From Nocardioides campestrisoli (lineage in GTDB: Bacteria; Actinomycetota; Actinomycetes; Propionibacteriales; Nocardioidaceae): a stretch of 64,000 nucleotides of DNA. Both the position numbers and the translations under genes were made by a program. The stretch covers positions 1,580,001 through 1,644,000 of the forward strand of contig NZ_CP061768.1 of NCBI RefSeq assembly GCF_013624435.2, given 5' to 3'. Below the pieces are notes generated by a model. The model did no database searches and was not told where the DNA came from. It saw only the letters and a list, made by a program, of their open reading frames with translations. Of the stretch, positions 53,979 through 63,294 are shown piece by piece. How positions within the stretch are numbered: position 1 is the first letter of the stretch; each line of letters starts with the position of its first letter.

Positions 53979-55067
53979 ATGCGTGTGCTGATCGCCCCGG
54001 ACAAGTTCGCTGGCACCCTGACCGCCCCTCAGGCCGCTGAGGCGATGGCGCGGGGCTGGGCCCGGCAGGCGCCGGGCGACCAGCTGGACCTGGCTCCGAT
54101 GGCCGACGGGGGACCCGGGTTCGTCGACGTGCTGCACGCCTCCCTGGGTGGCGAGCTGCTCGCCACCTCGGTCTCGGGGCCGCACGGGCAGCCGGTACCG
54201 GCGACGGTGCTCAAGGTCGGGGAGCGCGTCTACGTCGAGTCGGCCCAGGCGTGCGGGCTGCACCTGTGCGAGGGCTCCGACCCGGAGACCAGGAGCAGCG
54301 CCGGGGTGGGGGAGCTGCTGCTGGCGGCCCGCGACTGCGGTGCCCGCGAGGTGGTGGTGGGTCTGGGGGGCTCGGGCACCACCGACGGGGGCGCCGGCCT
54401 GCTGGCGGCCCTGGGAGCCACCGCCGACGCGCCGCTCGACGCGGGGCCGCGAGGGCTGAGCGGGGTCTCGGCGGTCGACCTGGAGCCGGCCAGGCGAGCG
54501 CTGTCCGGCCTCTCGCTCGTGGCCGCCTCGGACGTGGACAACCCCCTGACCGGGCTCTTCGGAGCGGCGCGGACCTACGGGCCGCAGAAGGGGCTGGCCG
54601 AGGAGGCCATGGTCGCCGTCGACGTGGCGCTGGAGTCCTGGGCGGTGGCCTGCGACCGGCGTACCTCCCTGGAGCCCGGGGCCGGCGCGGCCGGTGGGGT
54701 CGGCTTCGCGCTGCTCCTCCTCGGGGCCGGTCGGGAGCCGGGGATCGACCTGGTCTCCGCCGTCGTCGGACTGCCGCAGCGTGCCCGTCAGGCCGACCTG
54801 GTGCTCACCGGGGAGGGTGCCTTCGACTTCTCCAGCCGGGCCGGGAAGGTCCCCTACGGGGTGGCCCAGATCGCCGGCGAGCAGCTCCGCCCGTGCGTGG
54901 CGCTGGCGGGACAGGTGCTGGTCGGGTCGCGCGAGATGCGCGCCCTGGGGATCGAGTCGGCGTACTCGGTCGCCGAGGCCTACGGCGAGGACCGTGCGCT
55001 CACGGAGCCCGCGGACGCCCTGGCCGACCTCGCCGCCCGGGTGGCGCGCAGCTGGTCGCCGGCCTGA
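53979..55067 (+). CDS. glxK: Glycerate kinase (GlxK/GarK family)
   Basis: A 362-residue type-I glycerate kinase that phosphorylates D-glycerate, probably to 2-phosphoglycerate. It has MRVLIAPDKFAGTLTAPQAAEAM (in parts), APMADGGPGFVD, VGLGGSGTTDGGAGLLAALGA, GAAGGVGFALLLL and LTGEGAFDFSSRAGKVP. There is no glyoxylate pathway gene nearby. ATG 53979 has CAGTAT 6 nt upstream, a weak leaderless promoter. Confidence 0.92.
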   Translation: MRVLIAPDKFAGTLTAPQAAEAMARGWARQAPGDQLDLAPMADGGPGFVDVLHASLGGELLATSVSGPHGQPVPATVLKVGERVYVESAQACGLHLCEGSDPETRSSAGVGELLLAARDCGAREVVVGLGGSGTTDGGAGLLAALGATADAPLDAGPRGLSGVSAVDLEPARRALSGLSLVAASDVDNPLTGLFGAARTYGPQKGLAEEAMVAVDVALESWAVACDRRTSLEPGAGAAGGVGFALLLLGAGREPGIDLVSAVVGLPQRARQADLVLTGEGAFDFSSRAGKVPYGVAQIAGEQLRPCVALAGQVLVGSREMRALGIESAYSVAEAYGEDRALTEPADALADLAARVARSWSPA

Positions 55068-55188
55068 GCGGGTGAGCCGGCCCGAGCAGGGCTGGGCAAG
55101 ACAGGCGTCCGGCGTGGGGTCCGGAATAACCGTCCCTGTGAGACGATTGAGCAGTTGACAACCACGACCTAACCCACGGGAGATCGAG

Positions 55189-55551
55189 ATGACCGAGCAG
55201 GTCGAGACCAACGAAGAGCGCCGCACCGACCAGATCAACCTGAGTGCGGTGGCCGCGGCCAAGGTCAGGAGCCTCCTGGAGCAGGAGGGTCGTGACGACC
55301 TGGCGCTGCGGATCTCCGTGCAGCCTGGTGGCTGCTCGGGCCTTCGCTACCAGCTCTTCTTCGACGAGCGGACCCTGGACGGCGACGTCACCACGGACTT
55401 CGACGGCGTCACGGTCGTGGTCGACCGGATGAGCGTCCCGTACCTCAACGGCGCGATGATCGACTTCGTCGACTCCATCGAGAAGCAGGGGTTCACGATC
55501 GACAACCCCAACGCGACGGGCTCGTGCGCCTGCGGCGACTCGTTCCACTGA
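55189..55551 (+). CDS. erpA: A-type Fe-S cluster insertion protein (ErpA/HesB)
   Basis: A 120-residue A-type carrier that delivers Fe-S clusters to apo-enzymes. The three ligand cysteines are C49 (QPGGCSGLRY), C113 and C115 (GSCACGDSF). The SD gggagatcgag precedes the ATG. Nearby possible clients include NadA; the cysteine desulfurase gene is about 2 kb away. It ends with a strong terminator. Confidence 0.94.
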   Translation: MTEQVETNEERRTDQINLSAVAAAKVRSLLEQEGRDDLALRISVQPGGCSGLRYQLFFDERTLDGDVTTDFDGVTVVVDRMSVPYLNGAMIDFVDSIEKQGFTIDNPNATGSCACGDSFH

Positions 55552-55578
55552 GCACGCTCCGGGCCCGCCCGGAACCGC

Positions 55579-55608
55579 AAGAAGCCCCCGCCTCGGCGGG
55601 GGCTTCTT
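55579..55608 (+). terminator. Intrinsic terminator after erpA
   Basis: AAGAAGCCCCCGCC and GGCGGGGGCTTCTT are exact complements (14 bp) with TC at the turn. It also works on the opposite strand for the small convergent gene. Confidence 0.85.
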
Positions 55609-55635
55609 CGTCGTCCGGGGAGCGGACGACCGCGG

Positions 55636-55875
55636 TCAGTCCAGCTGGTACAGAGCCCCGGCGAGCCGGGCCGCTGCCGCGCTGACCCGGACCTCGCTCT
55701 TGTGCACCTCTCGAGGGTAGTCCTCGAAGTGGATGCTCGGTGCCGGCCGGACCGCCGCCCTGGCGACCCGATCCAGGCGGAGGGAGGACACGACCCTGCG
55801 AGCGTCGGCGCACATCTCCGTGGGCGTCGAGAGCTCGGCGTGGGTCAAGTGTGAACCTGGGGTGTGAGTGGCCAT
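55636..55875 (-). CDS. Small hypothetical protein (79 aa)
   Basis: A 79-residue soluble protein with an N-terminal THTPGSHLTHAELSTPTEM stretch and a helical RVVSSLRLDRVARAA. Its C-terminal region has EDYPREVHKSEVRVSAAAARLAGALYQ. No family recognised. ATG 55875 is preferred over the longer frame from 55971 because TAGCGT lies 7 nt upstream on the minus strand and the longer form would run into the divergent kinase gene. Confidence 0.55.
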   Translation of the reverse strand: MATHTPGSHLTHAELSTPTEMCADARRVVSSLRLDRVARAAVRPAPSIHFEDYPREVHKSEVRVSAAAARLAGALYQLD

Positions 55876-55882
55876 GTCAGGG

Positions 55883-55888
55883 ACGCTA
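55883..55888 (-). promoter_or_regulatory. Probable -10 element (leaderless) for the 79-aa gene
   Basis: On the minus strand TAGCGT ends 7 nt before the ATG at 55875. Confidence 0.45.
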
Positions 55889-55939
55889 GACGTTACCGAT
55901 TGGTACTCCCAGCGGAACTCGCTAGTAGTGTGCGGACAC

Positions 55940-56926
55940 ATGTCGCTGCTCATCGCCGGGTCTGTCGCCACCGATCACCTGATGTCCTTCGGAGGGAAGT
56001 TCTCCGACTCGCTGGTGGTGGACCAGCTCGACAAGATCTCAGTCTCCTTCCTGGTCGACGACCTCGACGTCCGACGCGGGGGAGTAGCCGCCAACATCTG
56101 CTTCGGCCTGGGCAACCTCGGACTGCGGCCGGTGCTGGTCGGCGCGGTGGGCGAGGACTTCGCCGACTACCGCGCGTGGCTGGAGCGCCACCGGGTCGAC
56201 TGCGACTCGGTGCACGTGTCCGCAACCCGGCACACGGCCCGCTTCGTGTGCACCAGCGACACCGCGATGGCGCAGATCGCCTCCTTCTACCCCGGGGCGA
56301 TGAGCGAGTCGCGCGAGATCGAGCTCAAGCCGATCGTCGACCGGGTCGGCGAGCCGGAGTACGTGCTGATCGGGCCCGACGACCCCGACGGGATGCTCCG
56401 GCACACCGACGAGTGCCGCCAGCGCGGCTACCGCTTCGTCGCCGACCCCTCCCAGCAGCTCGCCTTCGGTGACGGCGACCTGATCCGCCAGCTGGTCGAG
56501 GGCGCGCACATCCTGTTCTCCAACGAGTACGAAGCCTCGCTGATCACCCAGAAGACCGGGTGGACCGAGTCCGAGGTGCTCGAGCGGGTGGGCACCTGGG
56601 TGATCACCCTCGGTGCCCGCGGGGTGCGGGTGCTGTCCCGTGACGCCGAGACCATCGAGGTGAGTGCCGTCCCGGACGTCTCGCCGGTCGAGCCCACGGG
56701 AGTGGGAGACGCGTTCCGCGCGGGCTTCCTCGCCGCCCTGGCCTGGGGTCTGGACCACGAGCGCGCCTGCCAGCTGGGCTGCCTGCTCGCGGTGCACGTG
56801 GTGGAGCAGATCGGGACCCAGGAGTACACGCTCTCGCAGGCGGCCTTCCTGGAGCGGTGCGCCTCGGCGTACGGCAGCGACGCGGCGACCGACATCGCGC
56901 CGCACCTGCGGGCGCTGCACCCCTGA
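55940..56926 (+). CDS. PfkB-family carbohydrate/nucleoside kinase (adenosine kinase-like)
   Basis: A 328-residue ribokinase-fold kinase. The N-terminal motif is RRGGVAANICFGLGNLGLRPVLVGAVGEDF (in parts), and the C-terminal signature is VEPTGVGDAFRAGFLAAL with the catalytic Asp. The N-terminus (MSLLIAGSVATDHLMSFGG) and lid resemble actinobacterial adenosine kinases such as M. tuberculosis AdoK, so adenosine is a good guess, not proven. ATG 55940 has TAGTGT 8 nt upstream. Confidence 0.85.
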   Translation: MSLLIAGSVATDHLMSFGGKFSDSLVVDQLDKISVSFLVDDLDVRRGGVAANICFGLGNLGLRPVLVGAVGEDFADYRAWLERHRVDCDSVHVSATRHTARFVCTSDTAMAQIASFYPGAMSESREIELKPIVDRVGEPEYVLIGPDDPDGMLRHTDECRQRGYRFVADPSQQLAFGDGDLIRQLVEGAHILFSNEYEASLITQKTGWTESEVLERVGTWVITLGARGVRVLSRDAETIEVSAVPDVSPVEPTGVGDAFRAGFLAALAWGLDHERACQLGCLLAVHVVEQIGTQEYTLSQAAFLERCASAYGSDAATDIAPHLRALHP

Positions 56927-56982
56927 GGGTCCCGGAGGGCCCCCGTGGGTCCCCTGAGGACTTCTGAGCACCTCTGAGGGGC

Positions 56983-57222
56983 TTAGGAGGCCCGGCGTAC
57001 GAGGTAGCGGGGCGTGCCGTCGTCCGCCCGGTCCTCGCCCAGGTACTCCTGTCCACGCATCCGGCACCACGCGGGCACGTCGACCCGGGCGGCCGGGTCG
57101 CGGGCGACCACGGCCAGGCACTGACCCGGTCGCACGTCCGCCAGTCGCCGTGCCAGCTCGATGACCGGCATCGGGCAGAGCATCTCCCGGCAGTCCAGCT
57201 CCAGGGCGATCTCGGGGCTCAC
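56983..57222 (-). CDS. tusA: TusA-family sulfur carrier protein
   Basis: A 79-residue SirA/TusA-like protein. The signature LDCREMLCPMPVIELARRL has the persulfide cysteine C16 in CPMP. The C-terminal extension (CRMRGQEYLGEDRADDGTPRY) is typical of actinobacterial versions. The GTG start overlaps the stop of the cysteine desulfurase gene (GTGA), so sulfur would pass from that enzyme to this carrier. Confidence 0.87.
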   Translation of the reverse strand: MSPEIALELDCREMLCPMPVIELARRLADVRPGQCLAVVARDPAARVDVPAWCRMRGQEYLGEDRADDGTPRYLVRRAS

Positions 57223-58370
57223 AGGCCCACCTGGGCGCGCAGGTCGCGCACGACCTCGGGGAGCACGTCGAGCAGGTGGTCGACCTCGGCGTCGCCGCTG
57301 TCCCGGGTCAGGGAGAGCCGGACGTTGCCGTGGGTCAGCACGCCCATGGCGGCCAGCACGTGCGAGGGCTCCAGCGTGGACGCCGTGCAGGCCGAGCCGC
57401 TGGAGATCGCGACCCCGCGGCGGTCCAGCTCGGTGACCAGGGCCTCGCCGTCGACGTAGAGGCAGGAGAAGGTGACCAGGTGCGGCAGTCGCTGCACGGC
57501 CTCGCCGGCGACCTCCACGTCGGGCAGGGCGGCGACCGTGCTGCGGACCCGGTCCACCAGAGCCGTCTGCCGGGCAGCCAGGTCGGCCCGCTCGGCCGTC
57601 ACGGCCTGCAGCGCGGCGGCGGCTGCCAGCGCCGCCGGGACGTTCTCGAACCCCGAGCCGCGCTCGTCGACCCGGTCGTCGCCGGGGAACGGGTTGCGCC
57701 AGCGCGCGCCCTTGCGCACCAGGAGCACCCCCACCCCGGCGGGGCCTCCCCACTTGTGGGCCGACGCCGCAGCCGCGGCCCAGCCGTCGGGAAGGGCCAC
57801 CCTGCCCGCGCTGGCGCAGGCGTCGAGGAAGAGGGGGACGTCCCCGAGCTCCTCGAGCAGCTCGGCGACCGGCTGGATCGTGGCCACCTCGTGGTTGGCG
57901 TGCTGGATCGCGGCGACGCTCGCCCGCGTCCCGGCCTCCGTGAGCTGCTCGAGCCGCTCCCGGAGCGCCTGGGGCGTCACGACGCCGGTGCGGGTGACCG
58001 GGACCTCGACCACGGGGTCCTGGGTCCAGCGGGCAGCGTGGAGCACGGAGGAGTGCTCGACCGCCGAGTGCACGAGGGGCCCGGCGGTGCTGGTGCCCGT
58101 GCGGCGCCCTCGGTGGAGGCCGAGGAGACCCCGGTGCACGGCGTCGGTCCCGGAGGAGGTGAACGTGACCTCGTCGGGGCGCACGGCGAGTGCCTCGGCG
58201 ACGACCTCGCGGGCGTTGTCCAGCAGCAGGCGGGCGCGCCGTCCCTCGTGGTGCAGTCGCCGAGGGTCTGCCCAGCCCTGGTCGAGCGCGGCCGCCAGCG
58301 TCGCGTGCGCGGCGGGGTGCAGGGGCTCGGCGGAGGCGGAGTCCAGATAGGCTCGGGCCGGGTTGCTCAC
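57219..58370 (-). CDS. Cysteine desulfurase (NifS/IscS-like, class V aminotransferase)
   Basis: A 383-residue PLP enzyme that removes sulfur from cysteine as an enzyme persulfide. The PLP lysine is K206 in SAHKWGGP, and the persulfide cysteine is C328 in SGSACTAS. It also has HSAVEHSSVL and QHANHEVATIQP. GTG 58370 is supported by TACCGT 7 nt upstream. The only partner in the operon is TusA, so it probably serves tRNA thiolation or another sulfur-transfer route rather than general Fe-S assembly. Confidence 0.9.
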   Translation of the reverse strand: MSNPARAYLDSASAEPLHPAAHATLAAALDQGWADPRRLHHEGRRARLLLDNAREVVAEALAVRPDEVTFTSSGTDAVHRGLLGLHRGRRTGTSTAGPLVHSAVEHSSVLHAARWTQDPVVEVPVTRTGVVTPQALRERLEQLTEAGTRASVAAIQHANHEVATIQPVAELLEELGDVPLFLDACASAGRVALPDGWAAAAASAHKWGGPAGVGVLLVRKGARWRNPFPGDDRVDERGSGFENVPAALAAAAALQAVTAERADLAARQTALVDRVRSTVAALPDVEVAGEAVQRLPHLVTFSCLYVDGEALVTELDRRGVAISSGSACTASTLEPSHVLAAMGVLTHGNVRLSLTRDSGDAEVDHLLDVLPEVVRDLRAQVGL

Positions 58371-58377
58371 CGCTCGA

Positions 58378-58383
58378 ACGGTA
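58378..58383 (-). promoter_or_regulatory. Probable -10 element (leaderless) for the cysteine desulfurase gene
   Basis: On the minus strand TACCGT ends 7 nt before the GTG at 58370. Confidence 0.5.
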
Positions 58384-58490
58384 GCCGCTGACGGCTTCAG
58401 AGGCGTACGAGGGGCGACCCGATCCGCCGACTCACATCTTGCTCCGATAGTGTTCGCGCGTTACGTGACTGCCAAGAGAGAGGCTCGTTC

Positions 58491-59411
58491 GTGGGTCTGC
58501 AACTCCCCTCGCGCGCAGTCGCACCCGTCAAGAGGGTCGCGACCGCCACCGTGCTGGGTCTCACCCTGTTGTTGCTGGGTGCGTGCTCGGCTGAGGACAA
58601 AGATCAGATCGCCAACTTGGCGATGCCGTCCCCGATCACCGAGCAGGGGCCGGCCACTTTCGACCTCTGGCGCTGGGCCTGGGTCGCCGCGATGGCCGTG
58701 GGCGTCCTGACCTGGGGCTTGATCTTCTACGCCGCCTGGCGCTTCCGCCGCCGCCGCGCCGACGAGGTCCCGGTCCAGGTGCGCTACAACCTGCCCCTCG
58801 AGATCTTCTACACCATCGCTCCGATCATGATGGTCGTCGTCTTCTTCTACTGGACCGTCGACGTCCAGAACAAGGTCACCGAGCTGGTGGACGACCCCGA
58901 CGTCACCGTCGACGTGGTCGGTCAGCAGTGGTCCTGGACCTTCAACTACACCGAGCAGGGCGAGGACGGCACCACGCCGTACACCGTCGGCACCACCGAC
59001 CTCCTGCCCACGCTCGTGCTCCCCGTCGACCAGCGCGTGCAGTTCAACCTGCACTCGCCCGACGTCATCCACTCCTTCGGCGTGCCGGCGTTCCTCACCA
59101 AGCTCGACGTGATCCCCGGCCGGGTGAACAAGTTCCAGGTCACCCCGAACGAGATCGGCACCTACGCCGGCAAGTGCTTCGAGCTCTGCGGCACGTACCA
59201 CTCCCGGATGCTGTTCAACGTCGAGGTCGTCAGCCAGGCGGACTACGACGCCTACCTGGCGGACCTCGAGGCGGAGGGCTCCGTGGCCGACGCCCCGCTG
59301 CTCGGCGGGTCGGACGCGCTCACCCAGGCCGGGCTGGACGACCCGTCGAAGGACGAGGTCGAGGAAGCCGGACTGGCTGAGGACGACGACGAAGAAGGAG
59401 ACCAGGAATGA
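58491..59411 (+). CDS. ctaC: Cytochrome c oxidase subunit II
   Basis: A 306-residue lipoprotein subunit of the aa3 oxidase. It has a signal sequence with lipobox LLGAC (C32), two membrane helices, then the CuA cupredoxin domain with the ligand loop [12 protein letters not shown]. It accepts electrons from the bcc complex cytochrome c. The C-terminal tail is very acidic ([16 protein letters not shown]). GTG 58491 has gagagagg upstream. It overlaps ctaD by ATGA. Confidence 0.95.
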   Translation: MGLQLPSRAVAPVKRVATATVLGLTLLLLGACSAEDKDQIANLAMPSPITEQGPATFDLWRWAWVAAMAVGVLTWGLIFYAAWRFRRRRADEVPVQVRYNLPLEIFYTIAPIMMVVVFFYWTVDVQNKVTELVDDPDVTVDVVGQQWSWTFNYTEQGEDGTTPYTVGTTDLLPTLVLPVDQRVQFNLHSPDVIHSFGVPAFLTKLDVIPGRVNKFQVTPNEIGTYAGKCFELCGTYHSRMLFNVEVVSQADYDAYLADLEAEGSVADAPLLGGSDALTQAGLDDPSKDEVEEAGLAEDDDEEGDQE

Positions 59412-61183
59412 CCGCGGTCGCGGACGCCCCGCAGCTCACGGGCGTGCAGAAGAGGTCGATGGGTCAGCAGGTCGTGCGCCTGCTCACCACCACCGACCAC
59501 AAGCTGATCGGGAAGATGTACCTGGTCACCTCGTTCATGTGGTTCATCCTCGGTGGTCTGATGGCCATGGTGATCCGCTCCGAGCTGGCCTTCCCCGGCC
59601 AGCAGGTGGTCAACGACGAGCTGTACAACCAGCTCTTCACCATGCACGGCACGATCATGCTGCTGCTCTTCGCCACCCCGCTGTTCTTCGGGTTCGCCAA
59701 CATCATCATGCCGATCCAGATCGGCGCCCCCGACGTGGCGTTCCCTCGGCTGAACATGTTCAGCTACTGGCTGTTCCTCTTCGGTGGCCTGATCGCCGCC
59801 TCGGGCTTCCTGACCCGTGACGGCGCCGCCTCCTTCGGCTGGTTCGCGTACACGCCGCTCTCGGACGCCGTCCGTTCGCCGGGCGTGGGTGGCGACCTGT
59901 GGGTCATGGGTCTCTACCTGGCCGGTCTGGGCACGATCCTCGGTGCGGTCAACTTCATCACCACCATCATCACGATGCGGGCGCCGGGCATGACCATGTT
60001 CCGGATGCCGATCTTCGTCTGGAACGCGCTGATCACCAGCATGCTGGTGCTGATGGCATTCCCGATCCTGGGTGGCGCGCTGCTCTCCCTGGAGGCGGAC
60101 CGACTGCTCGGTGCGCACGTCTTCGACCCGGCGCACGGCGGCCCGATCCTGTGGCAGCACCTGTTCTGGTTCTTCGGGCACCCCGAGGTCTACATCATCG
60201 CGCTGCCGTTCTTCGGCATCGTCTCCGAGATCCTGCCCGTCTTCAGCCGCAAGCCGATCTTCGGCTACGTCGGCCTGGTGGGCGCGACCATGGCGATCGC
60301 CGTCCTCTCGGTGGCGGTCTGGGCGCACCACATGTTCGTCACCGGGGCAGTCGACCTGCCGTTCTTCTCCGGCATGACGTTCCTGATCGCGGTGCCAACC
60401 GGAGTGAAGTTCTTCAACTGGATCGGCACGATGTGGGGTGGGTCCATATCGTTCGACACCCCGATGCTCTGGTCGATCGGCTTCCTGACCACCTTCCTCT
60501 TCGGTGGCCTCACCGGTGTGATCCTGGCCAGCCCGCCGCTGGACTTCCACGTCTCGGACTCGTACTTCGTGGTGGCGCACTTCCACTATGTGGTCTTCGG
60601 CACCGTGGTGTTCGCGATGTTCGCCGGCTTCTACTACTGGTGGCCGAAGTTCACCGGTCGGATGCTCGACGAGCGCCTGGGCAAGCTGCACTTCTGGCTG
60701 CTCTTCATCGGCTTCCACACCACGTTCCTGGTCCAGCACTGGCTGGGTGTCGAGGGCATGCCGCGTCGGTACGCCGACTACCTGCCCGAGGACGGCTTCA
60801 CCACGCTCAACCAGATCTCCACCGTGGGTGCCTTCCTGCTGGCCGCCTCGACGCTGCCGTTCCTGTGGAACGTCTACAAGTCCCGCAACGCGCCGCTGGT
60901 CGGTGTGGACGACCCGTGGGGCTGGGGCCGCTCGCTGGAGTGGGCCACCTCGTCCCCGCCGCCGCGGCACAACTTCACCCACCTGCCCCGGATCCGCTCG
61001 GAGTCCCCGGCCTTCGACCTCCACCACCCGGAGATCGCGGCGCTGGAGCTGGAGCAGAACGAGGCGGAGCGTCAGGGCAAGTTCGCGGACGCGCCGGACG
61101 TGGAGGGTCGCGAGGAGCTGCTGCGTGAGCGCGGCGCCGCTCCCCGGCACGACGACGAGAAGAAGGACGGTGACGCCCGATGA
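59408..61183 (+). CDS. ctaD: Cytochrome c oxidase subunit I
   Basis: A 591-residue catalytic subunit with 12 membrane helices that binds heme a, heme a3 and CuB. Landmarks are [28 protein letters not shown] (CuB His and Tyr of the cross-link), HHMFVTG and [13 protein letters not shown] (heme ligands). It has a charged C-terminal tail of about 50 residues. It is cotranscribed with ctaC and ctaF through 4-nt overlaps. Confidence 0.97.
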   Translation: MTAVADAPQLTGVQKRSMGQQVVRLLTTTDHKLIGKMYLVTSFMWFILGGLMAMVIRSELAFPGQQVVNDELYNQLFTMHGTIMLLLFATPLFFGFANIIMPIQIGAPDVAFPRLNMFSYWLFLFGGLIAASGFLTRDGAASFGWFAYTPLSDAVRSPGVGGDLWVMGLYLAGLGTILGAVNFITTIITMRAPGMTMFRMPIFVWNALITSMLVLMAFPILGGALLSLEADRLLGAHVFDPAHGGPILWQHLFWFFGHPEVYIIALPFFGIVSEILPVFSRKPIFGYVGLVGATMAIAVLSVAVWAHHMFVTGAVDLPFFSGMTFLIAVPTGVKFFNWIGTMWGGSISFDTPMLWSIGFLTTFLFGGLTGVILASPPLDFHVSDSYFVVAHFHYVVFGTVVFAMFAGFYYWWPKFTGRMLDERLGKLHFWLLFIGFHTTFLVQHWLGVEGMPRRYADYLPEDGFTTLNQISTVGAFLLAASTLPFLWNVYKSRNAPLVGVDDPWGWGRSLEWATSSPPPRHNFTHLPRIRSESPAFDLHHPEIAALELEQNEAERQGKFADAPDVEGREELLRERGAAPRHDDEKKDGDAR

Positions 61184-61578
61184 AGGCTGAAGCATGGATC
61201 TTCGTGGTCACGGGTGTCTTCTTCACCCTGGTCTCGCCTGCCTACTGGGTCATCACGAACGACTGGACCGGCACCTCGGCCCTGGTGATGACCACCTTCC
61301 TGGCCTGGATGATCGCCCTCTACCTGGGCTTCCACGCCTCGCGGATGGACCCCCGTCCCGAGGACCGCAAGGACGGCGAGATCGCCGACGGCGCGGGCGA
61401 GCTGGGCTTCTTCCCGCCCTACTCGTGGTGGCCGCTGTGGTGCGGCATGACCGCCGCCCTGATCGTCTACGCGATCGCGCTGGGCGCGTGGTGGCTCGCC
61501 ATCATCGGCGCCGGGCTGGGCATGATCGCCCTGTGCGGGTGGATCTTCGAGTACTACCGCGGGGAGCACGCTCACTGA
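61180..61578 (+). CDS. ctaF: Cytochrome c oxidase subunit IV (actinobacterial)
   Basis: A 132-residue four-helix membrane protein. It has [65 protein letters not shown] (in parts) and ends [12 protein letters not shown], the standard actinobacterial CtaF. It overlaps ctaD (ATGA) and ends at a terminator. Confidence 0.94.
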   Translation: MKAEAWIFVVTGVFFTLVSPAYWVITNDWTGTSALVMTTFLAWMIALYLGFHASRMDPRPEDRKDGEIADGAGELGFFPPYSWWPLWCGMTAALIVYAIALGAWWLAIIGAGLGMIALCGWIFEYYRGEHAH

Positions 61579-61598
61579 GCACCCTTTCCTGCTGATCG

Positions 61599-61632
61599 GC
61601 ACGGCCCCGGACCTTCGAGTCCGGGGCCGTGC
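61599..61632 (+). terminator. Terminator of the ctaCDF operon
   Basis: GCACGGCCCCGGAC pairs perfectly with GTCCGGGGCCGTGC (14 bp) around CTTCGA, 20 nt after the ctaF stop. Confidence 0.8.
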
Positions 61633-61664
61633 TGCGTGGTGGGACAGGTGCGTGCGGTCGGTGC

Positions 61665-62069
61665 TCAGCGCACCGGCTGGGCAGTCGCACGCGACTGCTC
61701 CCGCAAGGAGCCACCGGGGTGCGACCAGTGCCACGCCCAGGTCAGAGAGTCACCGTCCCAGGAGGCGTGGATCTCCATGGGCATCGGGGACCCGTCAGAC
61801 ACGTAGCGTCCGGGCGCGGTCATCCGGAAGGTGGTGACGTCCGGAAGCTCGCTGGCAGCCACGTGCAGAGCCGATCGCGTCGCGATGGTGTGCTCGACGT
61901 GCTGCAGGCCGTCCGAGCCAACGGCTTCGTAGTCGAGGCTCAGTGCGTGCCCGGTCAACCTCCGGACTTCGATCCGGCACTGACATGCACCGCTCTCCTC
62001 CCCGGTCACGGTTCCGCGGTAGAGCCCTGGAGGAAGTGCCATCAAGTCGACCATGGCCGATTCCACCAC
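61665..62069 (-). CDS. Hypothetical protein (up to 134 aa)
   Basis: A small soluble protein with alternating beta-like strands: LYRGTVTGEESGACQCRIEV, ALSLDYEAVGSDG, TTFRMTAPGRYVSDG and a Trp-rich SWDGDSLTWAWHWSHPGG. No family recognised; a lipocalin-like barrel is possible. It begins 19 nt after the flavin oxidoreductase gene on the same strand, so they probably share a transcript. Starts at 62069, 62054 and 62042 are all possible. Confidence 0.55.
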   Translation of the reverse strand: MVESAMVDLMALPPGLYRGTVTGEESGACQCRIEVRRLTGHALSLDYEAVGSDGLQHVEHTIATRSALHVAASELPDVTTFRMTAPGRYVSDGSPMPMEIHASWDGDSLTWAWHWSHPGGSLREQSRATAQPVR

Positions 62070-62088
62070 ATCGGGCGCGAGTGCTGAT

Positions 62089-63132
62089 TCAGGCGAGCAG
62101 CTCGCGGACCCGTGGCGCCACCTCGGTGCCGTAGAGCCTGATGCACTCCATCAGGTGCTCGTGCGGCAGTGGGCCGTTGGAGTACTTGAGGTCGAAGCGG
62201 TCGATGCCGAGCGCCTGCACCGTCGCCGCGATCTTCCGCGCCACCGTCTCCGGGGAGCCGACGAAGAGCGCCCCCTGGTCCACCTCGGCCTCGAACTGGT
62301 CACGGGTGGCCGGCCCCCACCCGCGCTCGGCACCGATGCGGTCCCGGTTGGCCTTGAAGTGCGGGAAGAGCACGTCGCGTGCCTCCTGGTCCGTGGCTGC
62401 GACGAAGCCGGGGGAGTGCACGCCCACAGGCTGCGGGGTGCCGCCGAACTCGCTGAGGGCGCGCCGGTAGAGATCGGTGAACGGCGCGAACCGGGCCGGC
62501 GGCCCGCCGATGATCGCGAGCATCAGGGGCAGACCGTGGCGTGCTGCCCGCACCACGGACTCCGGCGAGCCACCCACGCCGACCCAGGTGGGCAGTGAGC
62601 CCCTCGCGGTCTTGGGGTAGACGTGCGTGGGCGGCAGCGACCGCCGGGTGCGGCCCTCGAAGGAGACTTCCTGCTCGGAGCGCAGGCTGGAGAACAGCCG
62701 CAGCTTCTCCTCGAAGAGCACCTCGTAGTCGGAGAGGTCCAGCCCGAACAGGGGGAACGACTCGGTGAACGAGCCGCGGCCCAACGTCACCTCGGCGCGG
62801 CCGGAGGAGAGGGCGTCGAGGGTGGCGAACCGCTCGTACACCCGGATCGGGTCATCGGAGCTCAGCACGGTGACCGCGGTGCCGAGGGTGATCCGCTCGG
62901 TGCGGGCGGCTGCGGCGGCCAGGACGACGTCCGGCGCCGAGATCGCGTAGTCGTCCCGGTGGTGCTCGCCCACGCTGAAGGCGTCCAGGCCGACCCGGTC
63001 GGCCAGCACCGCCTCCTCGACGACGTTGCGGAGCACCTGCGCGTGCGAGAGGAGCTCGCCGTCAGCGTCAGCGGTGACGTCCCCGAACGTGTCGACTCCC
63101 AGTGCGATGTCCCTGCTCTGCTCCTGGCTCAC
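62089..63132 (-). CDS. LLM-class flavin-dependent oxidoreductase
   Basis: A 347-residue TIM-barrel protein of the luciferase-like monooxygenase group. It has DRVGLDAFSVGEHHRDDYAISAPDVVLAAAA (in parts), TERITLGTAVTVLSSDDPIRVYERFATLDALSSGR (in parts), and GSPETVARKIAA near the end. It uses FMN or F420; the substrate is unknown. GTG 63132 has a strong SD (aggagaggtg) upstream. Confidence 0.86.
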   Translation of the reverse strand: MSQEQSRDIALGVDTFGDVTADADGELLSHAQVLRNVVEEAVLADRVGLDAFSVGEHHRDDYAISAPDVVLAAAAARTERITLGTAVTVLSSDDPIRVYERFATLDALSSGRAEVTLGRGSFTESFPLFGLDLSDYEVLFEEKLRLFSSLRSEQEVSFEGRTRRSLPPTHVYPKTARGSLPTWVGVGGSPESVVRAARHGLPLMLAIIGGPPARFAPFTDLYRRALSEFGGTPQPVGVHSPGFVAATDQEARDVLFPHFKANRDRIGAERGWGPATRDQFEAEVDQGALFVGSPETVARKIAATVQALGIDRFDLKYSNGPLPHEHLMECIRLYGTEVAPRVRELLA

Positions 63133-63242
63133 CCTCGGGTCACCTCTCCTCACCTGTACGCGTTTCCCGAGGCGACGCCAGGGGGATGCGCCCATCGTCT
63201 CAGGTGGGCCGGGGAGGTGGGCCGGGGAGGTCCCGGACATGA

Positions 63243-63276
63243 CGAACGCCCGGCCCCCGAAGGGACCGGGCGTTCG
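63243..63276 (-). terminator. Terminator after qcrB
   Basis: CGAACGCCCGG and CCGGGCGTTCG pair (11 bp) with additional inner C-G pairs, 19 nt past the qcrB stop on the minus strand. Confidence 0.75.
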
Positions 63277-63294
63277 CCGCGCTACGTCAGGCGG

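Noticed and set aside
55868..55971. Longer starts for both divergent genes at this junction
   Set aside because: They would make the 79-aa gene and the PfkB kinase gene overlap at their 5' ends; -10-like hexamers close to 55875 and 55940 support the shorter forms.
56927..56982. Possible terminator between the PfkB kinase and tusA genes (CCCCTGAGG repeats)
   Set aside because: The GAG/CAG arms do not pair beyond about 5 bp, so the hairpin is too weak to list.
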